Assembly (NCBI GenBank): GCA_001599595.1
Contig: BCHH01000020.1
Location: 234,060-298,059, forward strand
Direction of reading: 5' to 3'
DNA length: 64,000 nucleotides
Source of the DNA: Beverwykella pulmonaria
Taxonomy: Eukaryota > Ascomycota > Dothideomycetes > Pleosporales > Melanommataceae
In this document: positions 33,573 through 45,600 of the stretch, piece by piece
Layout: each line of letters starts with the position of its first letter
Numbering within the stretch: position 1 is the stretch's first letter
Notes under the pieces: generated by a model
What the model saw: only the letters and a program-made list of their open reading frames with translations
What the model was told of the DNA's origin: nothing
The model's database searches: none
Translations under genes and position numbers: made by a program

Positions 33573-36500
33573 TTAATCCCCCTGGTAAGTTGGTGAGTGG
33601 AAACTCTGCCGGAATTGGAATTCTGTAAAGTGCGGTTGGCGTCTGGGCATTTGAATTGCCTGAGGTTTCAGAATGTGCTTTTCGTCTGGCCGCAATATGG
33701 GAATAGAGTGGTTAGAAGTAGTGGTGCCAGAAGAGGTAGGTTCGCGGTCTAGGATATACGAGGATGAGGTACAACTATCGCAAGGTTGGTTTGAAGGGTC
33801 GGTGGAATTTGCAAATGGCTGGTTAGATGGATACTGGGACTGGGGTATGTGGATATTCGTAGACGGGGGCGCAGCGTGCTGAGTGCGAGGTTGTCTCTGT
33901 CTCACTGGGGATGATACCTGTCTGTTTCTAGGTGGATATTGGTGTCTTCTTTCTTTGGACCTAAACAGAGTGGAATGGTTTGATTGTGGTGGGTTTCCAC
34001 GCGTTGCGTCGTGTAAAGGATATCGAGAGGTTGGCGATATACTCTTCTCCATCGGATGCCCGAACTCAGATACACCGTCCAATCCTTGTCTCATATCGGA
34101 TGATCTTGTGGTTGGATTAGTGGAGTTGGTGGCACTGACGCTGACAGTGGACAGTGAACTCTTCCACGGCTGTGGTGATGGGATGTCGCTGCTCGAAGTA
34201 TGAGTTTTCGTAAAGCTTGAGTGAGGAATCGCTTTTACGCTTGCTTCTACTTGCTGAACATTGACAGGTTGGGGGTATCGAATCAGTGGATCAGAAACGA
34301 CTCTAGGATGCAGTGAACCCCGCAGCGCTTCCCAAGGCTTTCCGAACCTTCTCCTCCAGGCAGTAGATGGTACTTGTCCGATGATGACGGCCTCTGATCC
34401 GCGTAGTTTTGGAAAAGGTTTTGGTTTTTTCTTTGCGGTTCCTGGGGGAGCAAGGTGTTGGATGCGTTCGCACTTGCACTTATCCGTATTGATGGACGCG
34501 CGTGGACACCTCTCGAACAAGTGCTGAGACCGATGCAGTTGGATACCCGTGAGTGTAAGTTGTTCGCGGTCGTCGGCAGACCCGCTCTCGGTGTACATGT
34601 GTTCCAGCGTGGTGCTTTGAACCGCGAGGTAGTCGTAGTGTTTGGGCAGTTCCTTGAAGTGTTTGCATATCCGGGTTGATGGATGTGGGCTGATGATGTT
34701 TTGCAGATAGGTGCCAAATAAAACAACTGCGTTGACATCGCGGGCCAGTTCAGGCCAGTAACCGCAGGTATCTCGAAGTTCTTGCTCGCGCAGACGGGGT
34801 TTGAGTTTCTTTTCTACCAAGTCCATGTACTCCCATCCATAGACGTGTTTCTTCCAGTCGAGTTTTAGTTCCACTCCAGCTTTTGCGACGTCCGTTGTTT
34901 CCGCCATGAAAGCCTCTAGGATGGTGAAAAATTCCCCCACGACGTGTATGAACCTCTTGGGCCGCAAAACAGACTTTTTCATATGTCTATCAAGGGTCAC
35001 TAAAATATCTGCATTGTCAAGCATTGCCTGTCTCACAGATTGCGGCTGCGTGGAAACTGCCGCTGCAAGTTGAGATTCGTCATTCCCCCCAAACATATTC
35101 AGGGCTTGCTGATGCAGGATGACTTGAAGAATGACGGTTTCTCCATCGGTGTACCAGGCGCGACGGTCCTTCATGTCTTGAAGAATCACAGGTATTTGCT
35201 TCGCATCGTGGAGTACGTCGGTATAATATTGCGCTCGATCGGCATGATGTACCCCATCTTTCTTGGCCAGTGTGAAGACGAGGTTTCCTGCACCCCAATG
35301 GGAGAACCCTACATTGACCCCGGTAAGTTCTACTACTCTTTTGGAGAGGTAGTTGGTCTTGGTGTAGCCGACGGAGGTGTATTCATATTCATTTGTTGCT
35401 GTTTGACAATTAACACCCCCCTCTTTCGGAGACTGGGACAAGGATAATATACGGACCTAGTGTACATAAAGACTCCGAGCACCAACCTAGAAAGCATCTC
35501 ACGTTAACAAGCGCTTCTTCATCAAGTTCTGCCGTAGAGAGGCGATTCGGAAACAAAGTGTTGATGTCGTGGTAGGAAATCCGGCCACTTGACTTAATTA
35601 CGAGATGCCATTGAACAAAGTTAGTCTCACGTTTAACGGGAACGAAAGCGAGACAGCGGCCTTTCAAAACATAACCACCGCGGAAGCAAGTGGCGAGAGG
35701 CACATCAGCAAGTGCTGCCATGATCTGCAACGGGATCTCGAGACCGATTGCATCGGGAGGACGCTCGGCGGTGGGGAAACTGGAAACCACAACTGAGTCG
35801 CCTACCAGATCGTTCCAGCAGCTCTTTTGCTCTTGTGGGTCAATTGGTAGGACTTGGTATCGAATCTGGAACGTCGCGTGTGGTAAGACGACTGAATCTA
35901 CTGGTTGTACCTCAGATAATGATGTATGACAAAGTGCTAAGTGACCAATTGATGTTCGGCAGGTTGCTCCAAGCCAGGCAAGTTGTTGGCCGACTGTTAC
36001 GATTAAGTCCTCGGAACCAATCACGGTGATTTTCATATCGTCTAGGGAAACTTTCACACTCTTCTCCAAAGATGCAATCTGGTCTACATCTTGAAACTAT
36101 TAGCATTTGGTTGGTTGATTCAGAGCTCTGGGTTCACTCGTCACCTACCAGGCTGAGATCCAGAAACTGTAATTGCAATGGCCGCATTCAACGCGTCAAC
36201 CAGCTCCCAAGTATGACTTGACCAGTTCTGCTGAAGGTATTGCTCAACTGTTGTTAGTTGTGCATTGACCGGCCCGCCAGTAATAGCAATGGTATGGCGG
36301 AGGTTCTGGGTCATGTGTGAAGGATACTGAGTACTGAGAAATCTCACGACGTCCCATTCGGTGTAGAATGACGCTTGGGTAAGGCCGTTAGGATACTTGT
36401 CCACTATCCCAGGGCGGCGTAGGGCCAGTAAAATACGGTGATGAATGAGGTCCTTTTGATCGCAGAAGTACCGTTCTACCAAGATGCTGAGCTGATCAAC

Positions 36501-37921
36501 TAGCTCTGAGAATGCAGAATGCTGCGTGAGGTAAGTGTACACATCTTGATCTTCGGCGCTGGTATCATTGGTATTATCCTGACTAAAAGCATCACTATCA
36601 GTCCAACTGAACGCGTTTGTAACGGAGGGGTTATCAACATGGTTGGGCAGATTGGCGGTTGTGTCAATGATTGGGACACTGTCAAGGTCGTCAAGTGAGA
36701 CTCGAGCTATGTCATATTGGTAGTCATCAATAGAGCGGTCCACCGGTTCTCCATCTGGTTGAAACTCCCAATCACCAACCTTCTCAGCTGCAGTCTTTTC
36801 GGGAAGAGTCTGTTCCTTGGCCTGTTGTACTATGCTCGGATAGCTTCTTCGCTCGGATCCATTTGAGCCTGCTAACGTTTCGTAGAACTTGTTCAATATG
36901 TTGTTCCTAAGAATCCGAATGGCCTTTGATGCCTCCCTGCGATGCGATCGCCGAGCAGGTCCTTGCATAACCTGCTTCGAATACTCCTTGATCAGCCCTT
37001 CGAATTGCCGACGAAAGGCAGGTTCTTCTGTGGTCTTGCCGTGGAACACGAAGCGCTTGGTGGGTAGATCCCGTGTAAGCGCCCTTGAAAATTTGTTGAT
37101 GATATCCATTCGCTGTTGAGGTGTTATGTTAACGACAGAATCGGCCGATATCGTAGATTGGGTGTCGAGCGTTGGCCCTTCATACTCGCCCGTTATACCC
37201 GTCTCTTGCTCTTCCACGATGGAATCTTGTATGATGTGGGTTTTTCCTGGATCTTGGGATCGGTCACCGGAGAGACTGGTTGGGACTGTTGATTTTGTTT
37301 CAAGAAATGAAGAGCTGTTGAAGGTACAAGTCCCGGTTCCTCGAGAGGATTCAGCGAAGGGAACATCTTTCCTGGTTTTTGTGGTACCTCGAGGGTGAAA
37401 GACAGCTCGAGGAAGCTGATATGGAGGAAGAACTCGAGAGTGTGGAGTGATTTGACGAGAGGTAACGGCCCTAGCATTCACCCTCTCGGCATCCCCCTTC
37501 GCTATATCATTAGCCCTGAAGTGCTCCCCAATACCCCCGAATAAATCTGTATGCTCTCCTCTATCTGCCCTAGCTCTTGGTTCCTCCTTTGCATTTCCCT
37601 TTTTCTCACGATGCTTCCCTAGTATTACGAAAAGATCAAGTGGATCCGGTTTGTCGTACTTGAAAGTCCGGGAGAAGTTCCTAAGTTCATCGAACGTTTC
37701 TTCCTTTGAACTCCCATCTAGCAATTTTTGCTGCTCTAACTGTCTGCGCGTTTCGGCCGAGCTGAACTGTTTGAATCTACGGAGAGAGTCGTGGTTCATT
37801 TCTTTTTTTGGCATGTGAAAGGAACGCTCTGACCGTCTGTGTTTTTTGGCCAAGTTAAACTGTTTGAATGTATCGAGAGAGTCGTGGTTCACTTCTTTTA
37901 TTGGTATGTGAAGGGGACGCT
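33573..37921 (-). CDS. Large fungal-specific protein of unknown function
   Basis: Exons 37921-36149, 36089-35457 and 35398-33573 join in phase (59- and 58-nt introns) to give about 1410 residues. The centre (VCF-like GGYVLKGRCLAFVPVKRE, VQWHLVIKSSGRISYHDI, CFLGWCSES) and the following region (YTSVGYTKTN... FSHWGAGNLVFTLAKK... DRRAWYTDGE) match, from memory, a Pezizomycotina family of large proteins without a named activity. The N-terminus has two near-identical 31-codon repeats. The last 250 residues are Ser/Pro/Gln-rich and probably disordered. The true start is unsettled: the frame begins at a good acceptor (37921), and a tiny first exon with ATG at 38141 would fit in phase, but that lies only 7 nt after the neighbouring stop codon. 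The first internal ATG is at 37814. Cellular role not known. Confidence 0.72.
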
Positions 37922-37927
37922 CTGACA
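37767..37927 (-). repeat. Two tandem 93-nt (31-codon) repeats
   Basis: CTGTTTGAAT occurs at 37767 and 37860 (plus strand), 93 nt apart. About 65 nt after each point is nearly the same, including GAGAGAGTCGTGGTTCA and GGGACGCTCTGAC/GGAACGCTCTGAC. Both code in frame for a unit resembling NHDSL--FKQF. Similarity stops at the putative splice acceptor. Confidence 0.75.
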
Positions 37928-38148
37928 AAGAGGCACAAGAAATGTTAAAACATTGCTCTTCATGATTAATGTGTGTGTATAAGAGGCGAAGAGGCAGTGT
38001 TGGATTCAGCCTTGCTCCGCCCCCGCAACCTCCATCATCAACGATTACAAACTGCAAGGTGTTCTCTTTAGGACATGCATCTTATTCCGTCTCCTTTTTC
38101 AAACGTTTGCTCTCTGTACCTCCACCACGCCTTCCATCCATTGCAAAT

Positions 38149-39549
38149 CTAAACTTTCAACAGTAACTTCCCAGTCGTTTTCCTACTCTCGATATCCTAT
38201 TTATCACTCGTCAGCCCCTTCACCTCACCTTGACTAAAATGTCCACCCTTCTCATCCATCCTCCAATCTCATGAAAAAGGAAAACTTGCACGGCATACCT
38301 TTGTAGCCCTCACAACATCCTCGAGCGGATATACATCATGGATCCTGACGTTTAATTTCTGGTCTGAGATGATGGACCACAGTTCCTTTGCGTAGGCGGA
38401 GAGTTCGTCGGCCGTGGCGATGTAGTTGAAGAGGGTGGGGCGGAGGAGTTTTACGTTTTTGGCAGAGAGGCGGCTGTGTTTGAGTCAGTACCCACCACGC
38501 ATCCATCGCCTCGAAAGGGGGGATGATTGGAAAAGGAGGAAAGAAGAGACGGAAGGGAAGGGTACGTACCCTAAAGCGAACCCCGTAACAGGCCCACTTG
38601 CGTTTCCGAAGGAAACCATGGTGCCTTTTCGACGGACGACCGCGAGACTACTATCAAACGTACTCTTCCCCACGGAGTCAAAGACTGCTGCTACGCCCTC
38701 CCCGCCCGTGATCTCCAGCACTTTCTTCACAAATTTATCTTTGTCATCATCGTAGTACTCGAGCAATACCTCCGCCCCGTTCTCTTTTGCTAGTTGTCGT
38801 TTCTCCTCCGTACTCGCCGTAGCAATAGTTCGCGCCCCGACCGCCTTCAAAAGCTGACACAGCCACAGCCCGACACCACCTGCCGCTGCAGTGACAAGAA
38901 TCCAGTCCCCCTTCTGTACCGGGTATGCCTCTCTAATCAGCGTAAGTGCGGTGAGAGCCTGCAACAGCGCGGCCGCCGCGGTCTTGGAATCGATTTCGTC
39001 TGGGATAGACACCGTGTACGCCGAGCTTACAGCTGTGTACTCTGCGTACGCGTACTGGCCCATATACGCTACCCTGGCGCCTAGAGAGAGAGAAGAAGGA
39101 GTGTTGGGTCCAAGGGCCGCAATGGTCCCGGAGCCCTCGCGGCCGAGGATGTAGGGGACGTGCGGGAGGGGGTACACGCCGGAGCGGAAGTATCTGTCAA
39201 GACGTCAGTTTGGGAATGGAAGGGAGGGAATGGGGAAGGGGATAGGGAGGGTTTACGTGTCGATGTAATTGATGCCAATGAACTCGTTTTTGACCAGCAC
39301 TTCACCCTCCTTGGGCTCCGGGACGGGGATGTCGGTTTTGTACTGCAAGACCTCCGTTCCACCCGTTTTCTCAATCTGGACGCCTTTCATTGTCTTGGGG
39401 AGAGAAGAAGCCATTCTTGCTATGCGTACACTTCCACCTCTGTAACTCTTGAGCGTGATTGGAGCTATGAAGTGTGAGCTCAGGGTCGCAAGTCTTGCGG
39501 AAGCAATTGAGGTAGCAGGGAGACGTGTAAACCGGGACAAGAGAGACAT
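38149..39549 (-). CDS. NADPH:quinone oxidoreductase (zeta-crystallin family)
   Basis: Zinc-free medium-chain reductase that uses NADPH to reduce quinones, 379 residues from ATG 39549. Exons 39549-39257, 39193-38570, 38473-38299 and 38196-38149; all junctions keep phase and rebuild NYIDTYFRSGVYP and ATKDIESRKTTGKLLL. The nucleotide-binding motif is AAAGGVGLWLCQL; EGVAAVFDSVG follows. The catalytic zinc cysteines of alcohol dehydrogenases are absent, as in the quinone reductase branch. The first 45 residues (MSLLSRFTRLPATSIASARL...) are basic, Ser-rich and free of acids, like a mitochondrial presequence. A second ATG at 39414 (MASSLPKTMKGV) would give a cytosolic form. The last exon is only 48 nt. 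Confidence 0.9.
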
Positions 39550-40382
39550 ATATGGCTCTTCAAGGGAATACGAGAAAGAAGGATGGCGCAATTGAAGAGC
39601 GCCATTGATGATAAATGCACACGATCCGTCGACGCATACCTCCGAGCGAGCTGCGGAAATACCCCGCTTTGGCCCCGCACACGTCATGGGGAGGGCGTGA
39701 AGACACACCGGAGACCCTAGCAACATGCTACGGTTGACATTACATCTCCTTCAACACTTGCGTCCATGTTAATAAGTACTTGTAGTCCTGATGGCACAAA
39801 TTGTTACCTCTAAATTTTAGACTTGTGATTCGTTCAACAGGTTGTCTTTGACGTTCAAACACAGCCTTGGAACATAATCAGATATATGCAACTGTCACAG
39901 AAGCAGAAAAATAAAGTGGAAATTAAAAACTTTTTTAGACTATGCAAGTACTATGATAAACAAAAAGTCTATGAGGAACTCAGAGAATAGTAGACTTCTC
40001 CGCTCTCACCCACGATCCAATTACAGCCCCTATCTGAGTGCCACGCCTCAAACTCCCTCCATCTCCGCAGAACGTATTAGCCCGCTGGGCGTAAATAGGG
40101 TCAGCGTGGGTATAGTCGTTGAAAAAAAATATATGCAGGCTAAAGGAAAGTGGAGGTAATCCAACCCTCGAAGTTTTCTCCTCATCCCGTCCGCAAGAGA
40201 CTGCAAACCGCACGCCGCACGCCGTGCAGAACGGCTTCGAAGTCGTTCGACAAGACTGCGATGACGAACGGCCGGTATATCAAAACGTCGGTAAATTCGA
40301 ATCTCGTCCCGGCACTCTTCTTCTTCTTTTTCCTCTTGGACGGACGCGGACTCGCGGGCACCCCTCGATTATGACCTCCGAC
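39550..40382. other. Intergenic
   Basis: Lies between two minus-strand genes: promoter of the quinone reductase and 3' side of the GH72 gene. An AT-rich patch lies at about 39.8-39.97 kb, and a CT-rich patch around 40.31-40.34 kb. No gene seen. Confidence 0.4.
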
Positions 40383-41890
40383 TTACAACAGCGTCAGCAT
40401 AACTGCGAACACAGCAGCCAACGCAGCAAGACTGCCCGTCAACCTACTGCCATCGCTCTTCGGCTTGCCCGATGTAGTCGCTGCACCGCCCTGGCTCGTC
40501 TGGTCTCCTCCAGGAACATTGGTTGCATCATTAGTAAGGACCTTGAGGGCGAGGTTGTTGATCTTGGTCTTTCCGTCACTGGCGTAGACCGCTGAGGCGA
40601 CGGCCGTTTCCTTGACGTCGACGAGTTTTCCTTGCACGGCGTTGGGGAGCCCGTTCTTGATGAGGTCGGCTACGCCCGAGGGTTGGTCGGGAAGCTTGAA
40701 TTCCACGTTATAGCCGGAGCTCGTGATGAGGGACTTGTCGCACTTGGGTGCTTTGAGAGCGGTAGCGGATGAGTTGGTGGTCTGGATGAGGGAGAGGTCG
40801 AGCTTGTTGTACTGGGCCTGGAGATTGTCGAAGTCTACACGGAGTGTGACCTTGTCGGATGCGACATCGACGAGGCCGAATTCGTTCGGTTCCTGGCTGT
40901 ACTCGTACACGAGGCCACCGCTCATGGCAGTCATGTTGCTTGAGTAGAGAGAGGCGACTTCAGAGAAGATTCTGGGCTTCACTTCGTTGCAGCCGTACTC
41001 GGAGAAGAAGACTGGGATGGTGGACGTCTTGAACATATCGACGAGAACATCGTAGCCTGCTGTCTGGTATGTTGCGTTGCCACACCACGAGTACGAGTTC
41101 AAGCCAAAGAAATCGGACGCCGAGTCGTCGCCGTTGAGATCGCACTGAACATAGTTCCACGTATCCTTGAGTACTTCTCGGACATCAGCCATGGAGTATC
41201 CAACGGGAATAGAGCGGTTAGCATTCTTCGCGATGTACTGCTTCAGGTCGCGGGTGACAGCCTGTGTGATCAATCAGCATCTCAGCCATCGTTGCAAACA
41301 CTCGATATACGCACTCTGATGTAGGGCGGGTTCGTAGCCGTAGTGTTGGGCGCATTAATGAGCTCATTCCCCGAGAAGAAAGCCAGCGTGTTCGGATAGC
41401 TCTTAAAGTTCTCCACCATAGCGAACACCCTCGACAAGTACTGCTTCGTGTACGACGGGCCGGGGTTATCGCGATGGATGCTCTCAAACGGGCTGTTCAC
41501 GTCTAGCACCATATAGATACCAGCGGCATTGAAGATGCTGGCGCAGTCGTCGTGGTTGGCCGTCGGATCCAAGTTGTACACTCGGATGGTGTTCACACCA
41601 AGCCGTTGAAGGATGGCTGCATCGCGGAGGCACACAGTGCCGTCGGTCAGTGGGTCCTGTTTAGACGTCGGCTTGTAGCCCGATTCGCCGCCACTGCAAA
41701 ATATTAGTGTCTGTCCGTTCCTGCTACTCGACCGCACGTACATCTGGTAGTCGACGCCCACAATCATCAACCGCTGATTCGTCTTTGTGTTGACGAAATC
41801 TTGGCCCTTCACCTCGACAGGTTGCACGGCTTGTGCTCCAGCAGCGCAGAGCGCAAGCGCAGCTACGGACTTGAGTAACTGTTCTTCCAT
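40383..41890 (-). CDS. GH72 1,3-beta-glucanosyltransferase, GPI-anchored
   Basis: Gas/Gel-type enzyme that cuts and re-joins beta-1,3-glucan in the cell wall, 468 residues. Exons 41890-41742, 41693-41315 and 41261-40383. An N-terminal signal peptide ends near GAQAVQPVEV. The GH72 domain shows GGESGYKPTSKQDPL, the acid/base glutamate in FFSGNELIN and the nucleophile glutamate in FFSEYGCNE, so both catalytic residues are present. A C-terminal hydrophobic run (SLAALAAVFAVMLTLL) after a Ser/Gly-rich linker is a GPI signal. There is no X8/CBM43 cysteine module, placing it in the shorter subfamily. The start MEEQLLKSV was preferred to an upstream in-frame ATG at 41935 because it sits directly before the hydrophobic signal core. 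Confidence 0.93.
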
Positions 41891-42658
41891 CAGCACCCTA
41901 TTCCTATTCACACCACACCTACACCGCCGAGGCAATGGGACGTACCGAAGGCATATCGAGCGAGTGTGAACAATGCTGCAATTAATGAACGTTGTCTGTC
42001 GTCGTCGTCGTAGTGATTCCGGGCAGAGGGTCGTTGTTTGTCACGGTCAGTCGCGAAAGAGGGAGTGAGTGAAAGGCACCAATCTAGTTGTTGGCACAAA
42101 TGATCTTCACAAATACTATCTTCGAGAATAACGAAGGAGGGAAGGAAGTGAATGGCAAATGGATAATGAGCGTTGAGTGGAGAAATCCACAGTGGTTGTT
42201 GTAAGAGGAGTTTCTGGAGAAAGAAGGGGCTGAGACACCAGGCGCGCCGCAGGCTTATACGGGCTTCAAGGCGAAGGAGCGAGAGTCTGAGGTCGGGGAT
42301 TATTGATGCGCGCATTTGGAGATGAGGCATGCCCGAATGAGAGCGCGGGAAGGCCGCGGCGAAGAAGATGCGCCAATCAGCGCCTGGGCCCTTCATTACC
42401 TCGTTTCACGGTGTCCGTTTCGAAAGCACTTGGCGGGGTTGGCAGCCCAAGCATGCTAAGCGCTTATTGCCCACATTACCCGCTCCTGTTCCCCATTCAC
42501 ACCAACTCAGGGGCACCGCGCACAGCGGAAATGTAAATGCATCTTCTCAGCCACGCTCGCTCTATCTTCTAGGAAAATGCTGAAAACATCTATTCACGCA
42601 CTGAGTGGGAAATTCCTCTCTCTACGAATACACGGCTCTATCCCCCATCCAGGCTAGC
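41891..42658. other. Intergenic, promoter side of GH72 gene
   Basis: About 770 bp between two minus-strand genes. CT- and GA-rich blocks occur, but no supported coding frame. Confidence 0.4.
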
Positions 42659-45600
42659 CTATCCGTCTACCTTTGCGTCAGCCTTGGCTGGCACTTTCCC
42701 TGCCGCAGGCTCCGACCCGTCCATTTCATCCTTTGAGCTCCTGCCTACCCTGGGTTTTTTCTGCTCCTCCGGAAACAATTCGGCGAAGAAGTTTGGCAAA
42801 AACCGGTTAATACGCTTCCACGTCTCGTTCCAGAGTTCTTCCTGTTCGGGCTTCTCGTCGGGAGGGGCCAGGAACCCGCCGCTGGACATGACCAGCAGCA
42901 CGTTCTTTAAATTCTCCGACACCGCCTCTTCCTACAATATTATTAGCATTGGTGCTGTCCCACAAGAGTAACAAGTGTGGGGAATCACGTACCAAGTTGT
43001 CGCCCTGGCCGCTGTTCATCAGCCGGTCCATGATGGTGATTATTTTCAGCCACAGATCCAACATGGCATCGCTGTCGGAGAGCATGACAAGATAGTGCAA
43101 GAATACTTTGCTAAGCAGCGTTGCCGCCCGGACCCGAGTCTCACTCATACCTTGGGGATCGGATTGATACACCTCAGGTTTGAGCAGCTGCGTGATCAGA
43201 GGGAAGAGCACCTCGCTGAAGATGGCGGTCCATTCCTTGTGGTCCGGAGATGCAAGCTCGTTAGACAAGAGCGTACGTTGCAGCGACCCAAATGCTTGCT
43301 GGCGTATCTCGCGGCATGGATTTAGACACTGGTGGGTCAATGTCTTCAGTATCGGGGACCAGTAGGCCGTCCACGCTGAACGATGTAAGCTTAGGCAACA
43401 AGTAGTAGTTCAGTCAAGCTTACCCTCAGTTGTTTCCAGGTGAGATTGCTCAATGAAGGTAGGAACTCGATCCGACATCTGGAAAACGATCGCCATAGCT
43501 TTGCTGCCGCGGACCACCACTTCATCACTGCTCCTAATTCATGTTAGCGCATGCCATTTAGACCTATGATAGAGGCACATACTCTGTCTTCTTCGACTTC
43601 GGCGCCTTCCCTCGTCTTGCAGCTTGGTCCTGTCGTTGTTCTTGCAGCGCTCCCACTTGAGCCGCTGTTGCAAACTCGTTGAGAAGCGCAATAGCAGCTT
43701 CATAGTTGTCGGCTGTGATGCCGGGATGTGGTGAAGTAGTGAGGTCCTCGACAAGCTGGAATACGTCTCCTGCTGCCTCTGGCAACCGAAGGAGTGTGTT
43801 GAGGATAGCCCAGAAATCAGGCGAGCTAGCCAGTTCGCTGCGCAGCCCGGTCGGTCCTTTGCAGCAATCTGAAAGCCCCTTGAGCAGGGGTTGTGCGCAC
43901 TGCTTCAACAGTTCCGGTTCGAAGCTGGAGAATGTGTGCAAAAGCACCGGTGCTCGGATGAAGTCGAAATCGTTGCTAGCCTTGAGCAGACTAAGAAGGT
44001 AGTAGACGGATCGCGCTATCACGACTGGATGGAGTTTAGACGCGTCTCTAATAACGCTTGCCAAAGCATCAGTCACGTCTTTAGCTAGCTCCTTTACGGT
44101 TTCTTCATCTCGTAAGGCTAGCACAGTCGCTAGCTCCAGTACGAACACCAAGCTCGGATCGTATACTGGACGATTCAGCTTTGACTTGCTCCCGTTTGGC
44201 CTCGGGCTTGTCGATGATGGCGGCAACTCTGGCTTGACCACGATAACCCTTGGTGAGCCATCTTCAGGTATTTGCTCGAGAAGCGACATCAGCAACGATC
44301 TTAACGACTCAACGGGAAGTTGGCTAATATTTGCGAGAATGTCCTCGAAATGACACTCCTTTACTGTATCCACCGTACAAAGAGTGTACTCAATTTCCTG
44401 GTCGGAAGGCTCTGGGGGCTCGTCATTTGCGAAGCTAGACACGTAGGATGTCAGTGCCGAGAAGATGCCAGTATCAGTAGGTCGCTCGGCACGGTCAATG
44501 ACTTGGGCTGGACTCTGTAGGGGTATCGGAGGCAGTGCCAGCGTTTTCTGGAATGACAAGAAGTATGGAGGAATGAGGGAGTTGACGAAGAGGTTAACCA
44601 TAATATGGATGAGCTATCATTGTTAGTGAACCAATTCGCTCAATGTCTTCAAGATGACTCACATGATTCCAACCATCCCGTATTGAAGCTTCGTTGCCTT
44701 TAATGACCTGGAACAGCACAACAGTGGCCAATTGCGCTCTTCCATCGCGTCCGAATCGAACGGCTGTTTCGCTGACCATCACACTCTTCTTATCAGCCTG
44801 GACCTCGGTGTTCAAAGACGTGCTGGGTGGAAGATCGGGCGCAAGTGTGCTAATATAGGACAGACACGAAATGATGCGGTCTAACGCGTCACTTAGCCCG
44901 TATTTTGCAGCGATCTGGGCGCACTGGTCGAAACCAGTGACTACACGAGAGAATACGGCATCGTCTGTGGCAGACATAAAGACATAGGACAAGGTGGCCA
45001 CAATCGGCTTCCATGTGGCAGCAAACATGTCCGCGTCGTAGATATTCGTATCGCAGATGACAAGATCTGAGGCAGACTGTATCTTCATCAAAAGCTCCTT
45101 CCAGGCGTGGTCGTAGGCGTGTCGGTTGTCGTGCTCCTCGGGAAGAATGATCTCTCGAGTCTTGATAGAATCAAAGATCGCTTGCAGGTATTCGGGATCG
45201 AAGTCCTTGCCACCATTAACACCCCTTAGATTCTTTGAGAAATCCTCCACGGCCATGCGCTTTGACCCCTTTAGGTTCGGGTTGTGCTGATCTGTATTGA
45301 GCATGATGACAGCGTATATCAGAACGAAGATGCAGTCTTTGTCTGCGATTCCTTCAGGCTTTGCGACGTTGAAGTACTGCTCGGAAAACTCTGTGATGAT
45401 TCGTTCAATGAGCGCAGATTCACCTGGCAGACGGAATGAGTTCAAGAGCTGCCGAAGCGCCTCGTCCGCCCGTTGGCCCCTGAAATCAAATTGCTTCATG
45501 AACGCGCTCAATATGGCTTCATTAGACCTCTTGGAAATGAATTCTCCTAGGACCTTTTTATCCACTCGTGTAGTGCCTTTCACGAATTCGGCGATGCATG

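Noticed and set aside
35412..35457. 47-nt intron at GTGAGA...CACTAG in the large unknown gene
   Set aside because: It restores the frame but removes the conserved CFLGWCSES block; the 58-nt intron at 35399-35456 restores the frame while keeping it.
40260..40320. tRNA-like 3' half (TTCGAATC motif)
   Set aside because: No matching D-arm/A-box, acceptor stem or anticodon arm could be folded around it.
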